Assembly: GCF_024746795.1 (NCBI RefSeq)
Contig: NZ_CP080524.1
Location: forward strand, 1,054,001-1,118,000
Reading direction: 5' to 3'
DNA from: Mesorhizobium sp. AR10
GTDB taxonomy: Bacteria; Pseudomonadota; Alphaproteobacteria; Rhizobiales; Rhizobiaceae
Length of the DNA stretch: 64,000 bases
A model generated the notes under the pieces. It made no database searches and was not told the DNA's origin. It saw nothing but the letters and a program-made list of their open reading frames with translations. Both the position numbers and the translations under genes were made by a program. Positions 1-9,677 of this stretch are shown one piece after another. Numbering within the stretch: the stretch's first letter is position 1; each line of letters starts with the position of its first letter.

Positions 1-109
1 TCGCGCCGAGCGCTCTGCGCTGGCCGAAAAACGGCGTGCGACAACGCCGCGGCTTTGATCCTCGCGCCGGCAGGCTTAGTGTCCTCTGACACCAGCTGCC
101 GGGCTCCAC

Positions 110-553
110 GTGACCATCAAGCCAAACCATCCTCCTGATACGTCAGTCTTCGATGCCGCCCAACCGTTGCTCGTTTTCGACGGCGTCTGCGTGTTCTGCT
201 CGGGCTTCGTGCGAATGGTGATCCGGCTCGACCGCAAAAGCCGCTTCCGCTTTGCCACGGCGCAGTCGCCGTTTGGTGAGGCGCTGTTTCAAAAATACGG
301 GCTGAGGACGGACAGCTACGAGACTAATCTGGTCCTTATCGGCGGAACCGCCTTCACTCGCCTCGACAGTTTCGTTGCCGTCATGGCCGAACTGGGCTGG
401 CCGTGGCGAGCGGCGAAACTGTTGCTGCTTTTGCCGCGCCCGCTCCGCAATTGGCTCTATGATCGCATCGCCAAGAATCGCTATGCGCTGTTCGGCAAGA
501 GGGACAGTTGCGAAATCCCTTCCGCTGAGCTGAGGGGACGGTTGATTGGTTAG
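110..553 (+). CDS. DCC family thiol-disulfide oxidoreductase-like protein (DUF393)
   Basis: A 147-residue protein of the DCC/DUF393 (YuxK-like) family. The family signature D-x-x-C-x-x-C is present as D24, C27 and C30 in FDGVCVFC, which resembles a thioredoxin-type redox site. The segment around residues 95-115 is rich in Leu/Pro/Arg as in the family, and there is no signal peptide, so it should be cytoplasmic. The start is a GTG at 110 with no strong ribosome binding site, so it is only moderately certain. The next gene follows after 63 bases on the same strand. The substrate is unknown; members are predicted redox proteins. Confidence 0.85.
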   Translation: MTIKPNHPPDTSVFDAAQPLLVFDGVCVFCSGFVRMVIRLDRKSRFRFATAQSPFGEALFQKYGLRTDSYETNLVLIGGTAFTRLDSFVAVMAELGWPWRAAKLLLLLPRPLRNWLYDRIAKNRYALFGKRDSCEIPSAELRGRLIG

Positions 554-616
554 GATGCGAACCCCCGGCGGTTTTGCCCGACATGCCGGGAGGATCGGCA
601 TTTTGGGGCAGCCGCG

Positions 617-2326
617 ATGAAGGTTCTTGTCGTCGGCGGCTATGGCATCTTTGGCGGCCGCATCATCGAACTGCTGGAAGGTGAGCCGCGCCTGACGCTG
701 ATCGTCGCCGGGCGCTCGCTCGCCAAGGCCGATGCCCATTGCAAAAGCCGAAGCCGTGCAGTCGCGCAACTCGTTCCGGCGCTGTTCGATCGCAATGGTG
801 ATTTGGTTGCCCAACTCGCGTCGCTGCGGCCCGACATTGTCGTCGATGCCAGCGGCCCCTTCCAGGCCTATGGCGAGGGGCGGTACCGGCTGATCGAGGC
901 CTGCATCGGTCAGGGCGTGAATTACCTCGACCTCGCCGACGGATCGGATTTTGTTGCCGGCGTCCCTGCTTTCGACGAGGCGGCGCGCAAGGCAGGCCTG
1001 TTCGTGCTGTGCGGGGTCTCCAGTTTCCCGGTGCTGACGGCGGCAGTCGTGCGCCGTCTGTCATCGAACATGACGCGCGTTGACAGCATCCGCGGTGGCA
1101 TCGCGCCGTCACCTTTTGCCGGCGTCGGCGAAAACGTCATCCGCGCCATTGCGGGTTATGCCGGTCAGCCGGTCGAGCTCGTGCGTGACGGCAAGCCGGC
1201 GCAAGGCCATCCACTGACCGAACAGCTTCGCTACACCATCGCACCGCCGGGCCGTGTGCCGCTGAACAACACATTGTTCTCGCTGGTCGACGTTCCCGAC
1301 CTGCGTGCCCTGGCCGCGCTGTGGCCAGAGGCGAAAACCATCTGGATGGGCGCCGGGCCGGTTCCGGAGGTGCTGCATCGCGCCTTGATTGCGCTGGCAT
1401 GGCTGGTGCGTTCCCGCCTCGTCGGTTCGCTGTCACCGCTGGCCCCACTGATGCATTGGGCGACGAACCGGCTGCGCTGGGGCGAGCATCGCGGCGGCAT
1501 GTTCGTCGAGGTGGCAGGGGCGGACCAGACGGGCGTAGCGGTCAAGCGCTCCTGGCATCTTCTGGCCGAAGGCAATGACGGGCCGCTGATTCCGGCGATG
1601 GCGGTCGAGGCGCTGGTCCGCAAGACGCTGGACGGACATGGACCTTCGCCGGGCGCGCGGGCGGGCGTGCGCGACCTGGAACTCCGGGATTATGAGAGCC
1701 TGTTTGCCAGCAAGGCGATCTATACTGGCTTCAGGGACGAGTCCGCCGGCAAGGACAAACCTCTCTATGCCGCCTTGCTCGGCGACGCCTGGCAAGACCT
1801 GCCCGAAGAGATCCGCGCCATGCATGATCACGCCCGGGCGGCGCAAGGACGCGCCAGTGTCGAGCGCGGACGCAATATCCTTGGCCGGCTAATGGGTTGG
1901 CTGGTCGGATTTCCCAAAGCGAGCGCCGACGTCCCGGTCCGTGTCCGGTTCGAGGCCGACAGGGACGGCGAGACATGGACGCGGGCATTCGGCGAGCACA
2001 GTTTTTCAAGCCGCCAGTTCGAAGGTCAGGGCCGATCAGAGCGACTGCTTTGCGAGCGCTTCGGCCCGCTGGTATTCGCCATGGCGCTGGTTGCCGAAGA
2101 GAGACGGCTGGCATTGGTTCTGCGCCGCTGGAGCATTCTTGGCCTGCCTTTGCCGATGTGGCTCTGCCCGCGTTCGAATTCCTTTGAGGCGGTGGAGGAC
2201 GGCCGCTTCCGCTTCCATGTCGAGATTTCGCATCCTCTCGCCGGCATGATCGTGCGCTATCGCGGCTGGCTGGAGCCATCCGGCTCGCCGAACGAGGCTG
2301 CTTCACCTATGGCCCTGACCGGTTAG
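617..2326 (+). CDS. Saccharopine dehydrogenase-like NAD(P)-binding protein with C-terminal DUF4166 domain
   Basis: A 569-residue two-part protein. The N-terminus has a Rossmann dinucleotide-binding loop, GGYGIFGG at residues 7-14, followed by a saccharopine dehydrogenase NADP-binding domain to about residue 150. The C-terminal 170 residues or so (roughly 395-560, ending in motifs such as FRFHVEISHPL) resemble DUF4166, often fused to this kind of dehydrogenase. It is much longer than a lysine-pathway saccharopine dehydrogenase, so that reaction should not be assumed. The ATG at 617 follows a short gap after the DUF393 gene and both may be co-transcribed. The true substrate is unknown. Confidence 0.8.
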   Translation: MKVLVVGGYGIFGGRIIELLEGEPRLTLIVAGRSLAKADAHCKSRSRAVAQLVPALFDRNGDLVAQLASLRPDIVVDASGPFQAYGEGRYRLIEACIGQGVNYLDLADGSDFVAGVPAFDEAARKAGLFVLCGVSSFPVLTAAVVRRLSSNMTRVDSIRGGIAPSPFAGVGENVIRAIAGYAGQPVELVRDGKPAQGHPLTEQLRYTIAPPGRVPLNNTLFSLVDVPDLRALAALWPEAKTIWMGAGPVPEVLHRALIALAWLVRSRLVGSLSPLAPLMHWATNRLRWGEHRGGMFVEVAGADQTGVAVKRSWHLLAEGNDGPLIPAMAVEALVRKTLDGHGPSPGARAGVRDLELRDYESLFASKAIYTGFRDESAGKDKPLYAALLGDAWQDLPEEIRAMHDHARAAQGRASVERGRNILGRLMGWLVGFPKASADVPVRVRFEADRDGETWTRAFGEHSFSSRQFEGQGRSERLLCERFGPLVFAMALVAEERRLALVLRRWSILGLPLPMWLCPRSNSFEAVEDGRFRFHVEISHPLAGMIVRYRGWLEPSGSPNEAASPMALTG

Positions 2327-2465
2327 CGCCGTCGGCCAGGCTGCGTGCTTGCACAAGACGCCGTCTCGGCCGAAAGATTTTTCCGACGCCTGTCGAAATC
2401 GGGCCGGGCCGCGCGACATACGTCCGGCTCGCAACGATGCGGCCCTATAAAAGGGAGAGACGACC

Positions 2466-2828
2466 ATGCAGTATCTGCTACTCATCTATGGAACCGAAGC
2501 CGCAATGGCAGCAGCGCCGAAGGAAGCGGTGACGCAAATGAGCGCCGCCTACGGCGCCTATACCGAAGCGATGATCAAGGCCGGCGTGTTCGTCGGTGGC
2601 GAGCGCTTGAAACCGGTATCGACGGCGACCACCGTGCGGGTAACCGGCGGCAAGACCAATGTGCTAGACGGCCCCTACGCCGACACCAAGGAACAGCTTG
2701 GCGGCTACTATTTGATCAACGTGCCGGACATGGACGCGGCGATCTCCTGGGCGGCGCGCTGCCCGGGCGCCGGCACCGGCACTATGGAAGTGCGGCCTAT
2801 CTGGCCGATGGCGGAATATCCTGCGTGA
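2466..2828 (+). CDS. YCII-related (DGPF domain) protein
   Basis: A 120-residue YCII-related protein. It begins MQYLLLIYG and contains the DGP-x-x family motif (LDGPYADTKEQLGGYY, about residues 68-83), typical of DGPF-type proteins. A good ribosome binding site (AAGGGAGAG) precedes the ATG. The stop codon overlaps the GTG start of the next gene (GTGA), so the two are translationally coupled. DGPF genes are known neighbours of ECF42-group sigma factors, which is the arrangement here. Its biochemical role is not established. Confidence 0.88.
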   Translation: MQYLLLIYGTEAAMAAAPKEAVTQMSAAYGAYTEAMIKAGVFVGGERLKPVSTATTVRVTGGKTNVLDGPYADTKEQLGGYYLINVPDMDAAISWAARCPGAGTGTMEVRPIWPMAEYPA

Positions 2829-4087
2829 CAACCAGCAGGCCGGACACTGCATGGGCGGCGGCAGAAACTGCCGCCCGGCAGAGTTATGGCAAGCTGGTTG
2901 CCTATCTCGCGGCGCGCACACGCGACGTGGCCGGCGCCGAGGACGCGCTGGCCGATGCCTTTGCCGCGGCACTCGAACGCTGGCCGCAAAGCGGCGTGCC
3001 TGAGAAGCCGGAAGCCTGGCTGCTGGCAGTGGCGCGACGGCGCAGCGTCGACGCGGTCAGGCGACGGCTGACCAGCGAGGGCGGCCGCAACCACCTCAGG
3101 CTGATCGCCGAGGAAATGGAGGCGCGCATGCTCGACCAAGAGCTGCCTGACGAGCGCCTGCGGCTGATGTTTGCCTGCGCCCATCCGGCGATCGAGGCCG
3201 GCGTGCGGGCGCCGCTGATCCTGCAGACCATTCTGGGCTTCGACGCGGCAACGATCGCTTCGACTTTCCTGGTGTCGCCGGCGACAATGGGCCAACGCCT
3301 GGTGCGCGCCAAGTCGCGCATCCGCGAGACCGGCATTCCGTTCCGCGTGCCGGAGCGAACCGAACTCGGCGAGCGGCTGGATACTGTGCTGGAGGCGATC
3401 TACGCCGCCTTCGCCGAAGGCTGGTCCGACCCGGCCGGCACCGAAACGCAGCGCCGCAACCTTGCGACGGAAGGCATATGGCTCGGCCGGCTGGTGGCCT
3501 CGCTTATGCCGGACGAGCCGGAGGCACTGGGGCTGCTGGCGCTGATGCTGTTTGCCGAGGCGCGGCGAGCGGCGCGGCGCAATGCAGCCGGGGACTATGT
3601 GCCGCTGGCCGAGCAGGATCTTGCGCAATGGGATGACGCCTTGATCTGCGAAGCGGAGACGCTGCTCCGGCGCGCCGCCAGCAAAGGCGTGATCGGCCGC
3701 TACCAGCTTGAAGCCGCCGTACAATCCGCCCACACGACGCGACGGCTGACCGGCTTGACCGACTGGATCGCGATCAAGCAGCTTTATGATGCTCTGTCGG
3801 TGATTGCCGGCTCGCCGGTGGTGTCGATCAACCGGGCGGTGGCCATTGCCGAAGCCGACGGTGCAGCTGCAGGATTGGCCGCGCTTGACGAACTCGGCGA
3901 CGACAGGCGTCTCGCCGACTACCAGCCCTATTGGGCGGCACGCGCCGGCCTGCTGGCCAGGCTCGACAAGACAAGCCAGGCGGCCGAAGCCTATGATCGC
4001 GCGATCGGGTTGGAACGCGATCCGGCCGTGCGCCGGTTCCTGCAGGAGAAACGGGCGGGGCTGGGCAACAACGCGACGAAGGGATGA
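2825..4087 (+). CDS. ECF RNA polymerase sigma factor, ECF42-like, with long C-terminal extension
   Basis: A 420-residue sigma factor of the ECF42 kind (DUF6596-containing). Region 2 lies at about residues 15-85 and region 4 at about 130-170 (a helix-turn-helix with ASTFLVSPATMGQRLVRAK). Between them is the group hallmark DERLRLMFACAHPAI. The 240-residue C-terminal extension is helical and TPR-like, as in this group. No anti-sigma gene is adjacent, consistent with control by the extension. I chose the GTG at 2825 because it overlaps the stop of the DGPF gene as GTGA; the reading frame is open further upstream, but that part overlaps the DGPF gene and is not credible. Confidence 0.88.
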   Translation: MTTSRPDTAWAAAETAARQSYGKLVAYLAARTRDVAGAEDALADAFAAALERWPQSGVPEKPEAWLLAVARRRSVDAVRRRLTSEGGRNHLRLIAEEMEARMLDQELPDERLRLMFACAHPAIEAGVRAPLILQTILGFDAATIASTFLVSPATMGQRLVRAKSRIRETGIPFRVPERTELGERLDTVLEAIYAAFAEGWSDPAGTETQRRNLATEGIWLGRLVASLMPDEPEALGLLALMLFAEARRAARRNAAGDYVPLAEQDLAQWDDALICEAETLLRRAASKGVIGRYQLEAAVQSAHTTRRLTGLTDWIAIKQLYDALSVIAGSPVVSINRAVAIAEADGAAAGLAALDELGDDRRLADYQPYWAARAGLLARLDKTSQAAEAYDRAIGLERDPAVRRFLQEKRAGLGNNATKG

Positions 4088-4103
4088 GCCCCTTCGCGCG
4101 CGG

Positions 4104-4724
4104 TCAAGCCGGCCACATGCCGTGGGAAGCATTCAGCTTGCGCATCACCGGATGTTGCCGCAACACGGCCCATAGGCGCTCGATGTTTGGCCAGGCGATG
4201 CGGGCTTTCTCAATGTCGGGATGCCAGGCAATCAACATGACGAGATAGATGTCGGCCAGCGAGAGCTTGTCGCCGACCAGCCAGTCGCGGTCTTCGAGGG
4301 CGGCATCGAGAATGGCAAAGCCTCGATCCATCTCGGTGACCGCTGCCAGCTTGACGGCTTCCAGACCGCCGGGGTCTGCCGTGTAGCGATGAGCGTAGAA
4401 GAACCTCAGGGCAGCCGGGTAAATGACCGAGGCCATGAAAGCCATCCAGCGCAGGAAATCGGCGCGTGCCGGCGAACCGGACGCCGGCGCCAGACCCGCA
4501 TCCGGGTGACGCTCGGCAAGCAGGATGCACATTGCCGCCGACTCGGTGATCGAGTTGCCGTCCGGCAAGGTCAGGACCGGCACCTGGTTCAACGGGCTGA
4601 TGTCGAGAAAGGCCGGGTCCGGCGGCTTTGGGACATCGATCTGGTCGAAGGGCAAGCCCGCCAGCGCAAGTGCCGCCTCGACAACGAAGCCGCCGCTGTT
4701 GGGGCGCGTATAGAGCTTGTACAT
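4104..4724 (-). CDS. Glutathione S-transferase family protein
   Basis: A 206-residue GST. It starts MYKLYTRPNSGG, the N-terminal thioredoxin fold with Tyr/Ser near the start, has the cis-proline segment NQVPVLTLPDG (about residues 50-60) and ESAAMCILLAE, and ends with an all-helical domain containing the conserved VGDKLSLADIYLVML segment. The ATG at 4724 is preceded by GGAGG at good spacing, so longer in-frame starts are rejected. It converges with the sigma factor gene, with only 16 bases between the stops. The substrate is unknown. Confidence 0.9.
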   Translation of the reverse strand: MYKLYTRPNSGGFVVEAALALAGLPFDQIDVPKPPDPAFLDISPLNQVPVLTLPDGNSITESAAMCILLAERHPDAGLAPASGSPARADFLRWMAFMASVIYPAALRFFYAHRYTADPGGLEAVKLAAVTEMDRGFAILDAALEDRDWLVGDKLSLADIYLVMLIAWHPDIEKARIAWPNIERLWAVLRQHPVMRKLNASHGMWPA

Positions 4725-4857
4725 AAAATCCTCCGCCGGCCTCGAGCAAGCCGGCCGGCGGCTATTGGACACGCAAGCCGCATCCCGCTCAAGCGGGCGG
4801 CGGCAGCCACGGACGGATTTTCCGGCGGTCCAGCGCCGCCACCATCTGGAATAAGGT

Positions 4858-5838
<981 letters not shown>

Positions 5839-6017
5839 TGGTTTCGCTCCCAGGAGTAAGGCACGTATGTTCGAGCCGGCAGGATAAGGCCTTCGGCCGC
5901 GCAAGATAAGCTGCCGTTTGAAAATATCCGAGTGGGCTGCATGCTGAAAATGCCCTTGCCTCGGAAAGGCATTTCCCGAAAGGGCCTACAACAGGAATGG
6001 CTTGGCGAAAAAGAGGT

Positions 6018-6635
6018 CTATTGGCGAGCGGCGATCGCTGCCGCTGCCCCGACCATGAAGCCGGCGGCGGTGCGGTTCAGTGCCTTGAGCGCCCGCGGCG
6101 ACTTCAGGAACCAGCGCGCCTTGGCCGCCAGCGCCAGATAGGGCACCAGCACCACCAGCAGGACGATGACGGTCAGCGCGACGAGGATGCCGTAGTCGGC
6201 CAGCGTGATAGTTTTCAGGTCGACGATGGTCGGTGTGATGGCGAGATAGAAGATCATCGTCTTCGGATTGCCGAGCGTCACAGTGAGGCCGGCAACAAAA
6301 CTCGACACCAGCCCGCCCTTGCCCTTCTTGGCTTCGACCGTTTCGGGCGTGATGCCACTGGTCCAGAAGCGCCAGCCGAGGAAGGCGAGATAGGCGACGC
6401 CCAGCCATTTGATCGCCAGGAAGACGATGCCGAAAGTCTGCGCAACGAAAGCCAGGCCAAGCACCACGGCGGTGAGGTAGGTGAGGTCGCCGACTATCAG
6501 CCCGAACGACATCGCCAGCGACGAGCGGAAGCCGGAACCGAGCGCACGCGCGACAAGCGCGGTGACGCCGGGGCCGGGAATGGCGGCGGCGATGCCGAGA
6601 GCGGCGCTATAGGCCAGGAATCCGGTGAGGGTCAT
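6018..6635 (-). CDS. LysE/RhtB family amino-acid exporter
   Basis: A 205-residue inner-membrane protein with about six hydrophobic segments. It carries the family signature IPGPGVTALVARALG near residue 20 and GNPKTMIFYLAI near residue 120. The family exports amino acids such as lysine, homoserine or threonine; the substrate here cannot be told from sequence. It lies 179 bases upstream of cysK on the same strand. That gap contains an AAATGCC/GGCATTT stem, which could act as a weak terminator for this gene. Confidence 0.88.
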   Translation of the reverse strand: MTLTGFLAYSAALGIAAAIPGPGVTALVARALGSGFRSSLAMSFGLIVGDLTYLTAVVLGLAFVAQTFGIVFLAIKWLGVAYLAFLGWRFWTSGITPETVEAKKGKGGLVSSFVAGLTVTLGNPKTMIFYLAITPTIVDLKTITLADYGILVALTVIVLLVVLVPYLALAAKARWFLKSPRALKALNRTAAGFMVGAAAAIAARQ

Positions 6636-6709
6636 GCTTCAGCCCTAGCGCAAAACCAGGCGAGGGTGAATTCCCTGAAGGGTGGATTCGGTTGCGCCAG
6701 CGCTGCCAG

Positions 6710-8083
6710 TCAGGAGCGCCCTTGGCCATAGGTGACGCGCCAGATGCTGCCGCTGCCGTCCTCGGTGACGATCAGCGCACCGTCATTGGCCACCGCCACG
6801 CCGACCGGGCGGCCCCATACCGCCGCGTTGGAGACGACGAAGCCGGTGATGAAATCCTCATACTCGCCGGTCGGCTTGCCATCCCTGAACCGCAACCTGA
6901 CGACCTTGTAGCCGGTCCTGATGCCGCGGTTCCATGAGCCGTGCAAAGCGACGAAGGCATCGCCCTGGTATTCGGCCGGAAAACTGGACTCCGCCGTGAA
7001 ATTCCTGCCGTCGTAGAAGGCAATGTTGAGCGGCGCCGAATGCGCCTGCATCAACACGTCGGGGATGGTGGCCTTGCCGGCAAGGTCGGGACGTTCGCCC
7101 TCGTGGCGCGGATCCTCATTGTTGCCGATATAATACCAGGGCCAGCCATAGAAGGCGCCTTGCTTCACCGTCGTTGCATATTCGAACGGCAGGTTGTCGC
7201 CGAGTTGGTCGCGCTCGTTGACGACGCACCAGAGCGCGCCGGTGGCCGGCTGCACGGTCATGCCCGAGCAATTGCGCAGGCCGGTGGCGACGATGTGTCC
7301 GTTCTTGCCGTCGGGGTCGAACGCCAGCACGTTCGCGCGGCCGTCCTCATAACCCCATGTGGCGCCCAGCGGCTTCGATTTCACCCAGGCGTCGAGGCCG
7401 CCATCCGGCTCTTTCTCCATGCTCTCGGCAACGTTCGAGAGGGAGCCGACTGACATGTAGAGCGTCTTGCCATCCGGCGAAAATGCGATGTCGCGGGTCC
7501 AGTGACCGTTCGAAGGAATGTTGGAGACGATGGTTTCCGGATTGCCGGAGGCCTTCAGATCGCCGTTGCGATAGGGGAAGCGAACGACGCCATCGCTGTT
7601 GGCGACATAGACCCATTCCGGGTTGTCTCCCGGGGGATAGAAGGTAATGCCGTAGGGGCGGTTGAGGTTGCGGGCGAAGATCGCTTTCCTGGCGGGCTGC
7701 GCACTGCCTTCGGCGAGACGATAGAGGCGGATCTGGTCGGCTTGGCTGTTGGCGACAAACAGATCGCCATTCGGCGCGACGCGGACGACACGCGGGTTGC
7801 CGATACCCGACGCGATCATCTCGGCCGAGAAGCCTGGCGGCAGTTGCAGCTTTGCGTCTTCAGGTCTTTCGGCCAGACCGGGTCCGTTCGATGCGGATTC
7901 GGTGACAAAGGGAGCGTGCAAGTCCTCTGGCCGAATCAAGCGCCGCACGCCTGGCCTGTCGGCATGCCAGTCGCCGAAGGCAGCTTCGCCTTTCAGCAGC
8001 GGCTGATCCGACTGCTGGGCGAAGCTGGTGGTGGCAAGCAGAAAGGCAACGGGAATGGCGGCCAAGCCGGCAAATCGGATCAT
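6710..8083 (-). CDS. Sorbosone dehydrogenase-like PQQ beta-propeller protein, periplasmic
   Basis: A 457-residue protein with a clear signal peptide (about residues 1-22, ending SFA-QQ) and a six-bladed beta-propeller of the L-sorbosone dehydrogenase / soluble glucose dehydrogenase type. Blade motifs visible include ANSQADQIRLYRL, RPYGITFYPPG and ALHGSWNRGIRTGYKVVRL. The ATG at 8083 sits behind a strong GGAGG; an in-frame ATG 12 bases upstream is less well placed. Related proteins oxidise sugars or aldehydes with PQQ in the periplasm, but no PQQ biosynthesis gene is visible in this window and the substrate is unknown. Confidence 0.88.
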   Translation of the reverse strand: MIRFAGLAAIPVAFLLATTSFAQQSDQPLLKGEAAFGDWHADRPGVRRLIRPEDLHAPFVTESASNGPGLAERPEDAKLQLPPGFSAEMIASGIGNPRVVRVAPNGDLFVANSQADQIRLYRLAEGSAQPARKAIFARNLNRPYGITFYPPGDNPEWVYVANSDGVVRFPYRNGDLKASGNPETIVSNIPSNGHWTRDIAFSPDGKTLYMSVGSLSNVAESMEKEPDGGLDAWVKSKPLGATWGYEDGRANVLAFDPDGKNGHIVATGLRNCSGMTVQPATGALWCVVNERDQLGDNLPFEYATTVKQGAFYGWPWYYIGNNEDPRHEGERPDLAGKATIPDVLMQAHSAPLNIAFYDGRNFTAESSFPAEYQGDAFVALHGSWNRGIRTGYKVVRLRFRDGKPTGEYEDFITGFVVSNAAVWGRPVGVAVANDGALIVTEDGSGSIWRVTYGQGRS

Positions 8084-8189
8084 GCTGTCCTCCAAGGCGT
8101 CGCCTTGAGGAAAGGAAACGGGCGGGGCCGACGATCGTTCCGCCTCGCACAGTCAGCACACAGTGAGTTGAGGGGACCGCTCAGAGGGA

Positions 8190-8387
8190 TTAGTTTCCGG
8201 CGGCGTAGAAATCGTCGTCGAGGCGCTTTTCCAGCTCAACGAGATCGGCCGGCAAAGGCAAGCCCATGGCCCGCATTTCCCTCAGCTTTTCGCGCAGCTG
8301 TTCCTGCACTTCATGCTGATCCTCCGGCTGGTTGATCATCTCCTCGAGCAGCATGCTGATCTGGGCCTTGAATGATTCCAGCGCCAT
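8190..8387 (-). CDS. Small conserved-looking helical protein downstream of hrcA
   Basis: A 65-residue acidic protein beginning MALESFKAQISMLLEEM, with two long predicted helices rich in Glu, Gln and Leu. I do not recognise a named domain. It starts 26 bases after the hrcA stop with a strong AAGGAG site, so it is probably co-transcribed with hrcA. Longer in-frame starts would overlap hrcA and lack a binding site. A role linked to heat-shock control is only a guess from position. In many bacteria hrcA is followed by grpE, which is absent here. Confidence 0.75.
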   Translation of the reverse strand: MALESFKAQISMLLEEMINQPEDQHEVQEQLREKLREMRAMGLPLPADLVELEKRLDDDFYAAGN

Positions 8388-8412
8388 TCTTTTTCTCCTT
8401 TTGCGGCATCCG

Positions 8413-9498
8413 TCAGCGCAGCATGCGGGAAATAAGCTGCGCCGTATAGTCGACCATCGGTACGATGCGGGCGTAGTTGAGCCGGGTTGGGCCGATGACG
8501 CCGAGCGCACCGATGACGCGGGCATCCTTGTCGCGATAGGGCGCGACGACCAGCGACGAGCCCGACAGCGAAAACAGCTTGTTTTCCGAACCGATGAAGA
8601 TGCGCACGCCGGACCCTTCCTCGGCGAGGTCGAGTAGCTGGATCAGCCCGTCCTGCGTCTCCATGTCCTCGAACAGGTGCCTGAGCAGCTCGATGTCGGC
8701 CTGGGCGGTGACGTTTTCGAGCAGATTGGCGCGGCCGCGCACGATAAGACGCGCCGGCAGGCCGCTTTCCGCCCCGGCCCAGACCGCCAGCCCCTTTTCC
8801 ACCAGATCCTGCGACAGCGTGTCGAGTGCTGCCCTGGTCTCTTCCTTGATGCGGGCAATCTGGACCCGCGCCTCGGCCAGCGTGCGGCCGCGGATATGGG
8901 CGTTGAGGAAGTTGGAGGCTTCGTGCAATTGCGAGACGGTGATGCCGGCGGGCAGGTCGACGACTCGGTTCTCGACGTCGCCGTTCTGCGACACCAGCAC
9001 GGCCAGCGCCTTGGTCGGCTCGAGCTGGATGAATTCGATGTGTTTCAGTGCCACCTCGTTCTTGGCGGTAAGCACGAGGCCGGCGCCGCGCGACATGCCC
9101 GACAGCATCTGGCTGGCCTCGGTCAGCATATGTTCCAGCGTTGCGCCCGAGCCGGAGGCGCGCACCTGCGCCTCGATGATGCGGCGCTCCTCGTCGGAGA
9201 GATCGCCAAGTTCCATGAAGGCATCGACGAAGAAGCGCAGTCCGGCCTGGGTCGGCAGACGGCCAGCCGAGATGTGCGGAGCGTAGATCAGCCCCAGATG
9301 CTCCAGGTCGCTCATCACGTTGCGGATGGTGGCCGGCGACAGCGAAGATGGCAGAATGCGCGACAGGCTGCGTGATCCCACCGGTTCGCCGTCCTTCAAA
9401 TAGGAATCGACGATGCGCCGAAAAATGTCGCGCGAACGCATGTCGAGCGACTGGAGCGCGGGCGACAGCAGACTGGGTTCGGCGACAGCCTTGGTCAT
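8413..9498 (-). CDS. hrcA: Heat-inducible transcription repressor HrcA
   Basis: A 361-residue HrcA, the repressor that binds CIRCE operators and controls groESL/dnaK-type chaperone genes. The N-terminal winged helix spans about residues 10-85, including the conserved SSLSPATIRNVMSDLE and SAGRLPTQAGLRFFVD. The GAF-like and C-terminal parts follow at normal length. I chose the ATG at 9498 (MTKAV), 12 bases after GGAGG; an upstream in-frame TTG at 9507 is too close to that site. No CIRCE-type inverted repeat was seen next to the gene. It is divergent from rph. Confidence 0.95.
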   Translation of the reverse strand: MTKAVAEPSLLSPALQSLDMRSRDIFRRIVDSYLKDGEPVGSRSLSRILPSSLSPATIRNVMSDLEHLGLIYAPHISAGRLPTQAGLRFFVDAFMELGDLSDEERRIIEAQVRASGSGATLEHMLTEASQMLSGMSRGAGLVLTAKNEVALKHIEFIQLEPTKALAVLVSQNGDVENRVVDLPAGITVSQLHEASNFLNAHIRGRTLAEARVQIARIKEETRAALDTLSQDLVEKGLAVWAGAESGLPARLIVRGRANLLENVTAQADIELLRHLFEDMETQDGLIQLLDLAEEGSGVRIFIGSENKLFSLSGSSLVVAPYRDKDARVIGALGVIGPTRLNYARIVPMVDYTAQLISRMLR

Positions 9499-9565
9499 TC
9501 GAGCCAAAAACCTCCACCTCTAGGATATAGACTTCACTGGCGCCCGCGCAACCCGGTGCCGCGTT

Positions 9566-9578
9566 TGCGGTCACCGCA
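9566..9578. repeat. Perfect 13-base palindrome in the hrcA-rph gap
   Basis: TGCGGT-C-ACCGCA is a perfect inverted repeat lying centrally between hrcA and rph. The CGTTTGCGG(T/C)CACC part recurs imperfectly just downstream (about 9583-9596). It could be a protein-binding site, but it does not match the CIRCE consensus and nothing identifies a regulator. Confidence 0.35.
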
Positions 9579-9677
9579 GTGTCGTTTGCGGCCACCCGGC
9601 CATTTTCCTTTGCGCCATGGACTGCGTGAGGCTACAAGCCGGCCACGATTCCGAAAAATGACAAGAAAGCAGACTGA

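Noticed and set aside
2..58. Open frame at the left edge that could be the end of an upstream gene
   Set aside because: Only 18 codons are visible before the stop, with no recognisable motif, so it cannot be supported.
2708..4132. A 474-codon minus-strand frame opposite the sigma factor gene
   Set aside because: Shadow of the sigma factor coding frame; low-complexity sequence with no domain.
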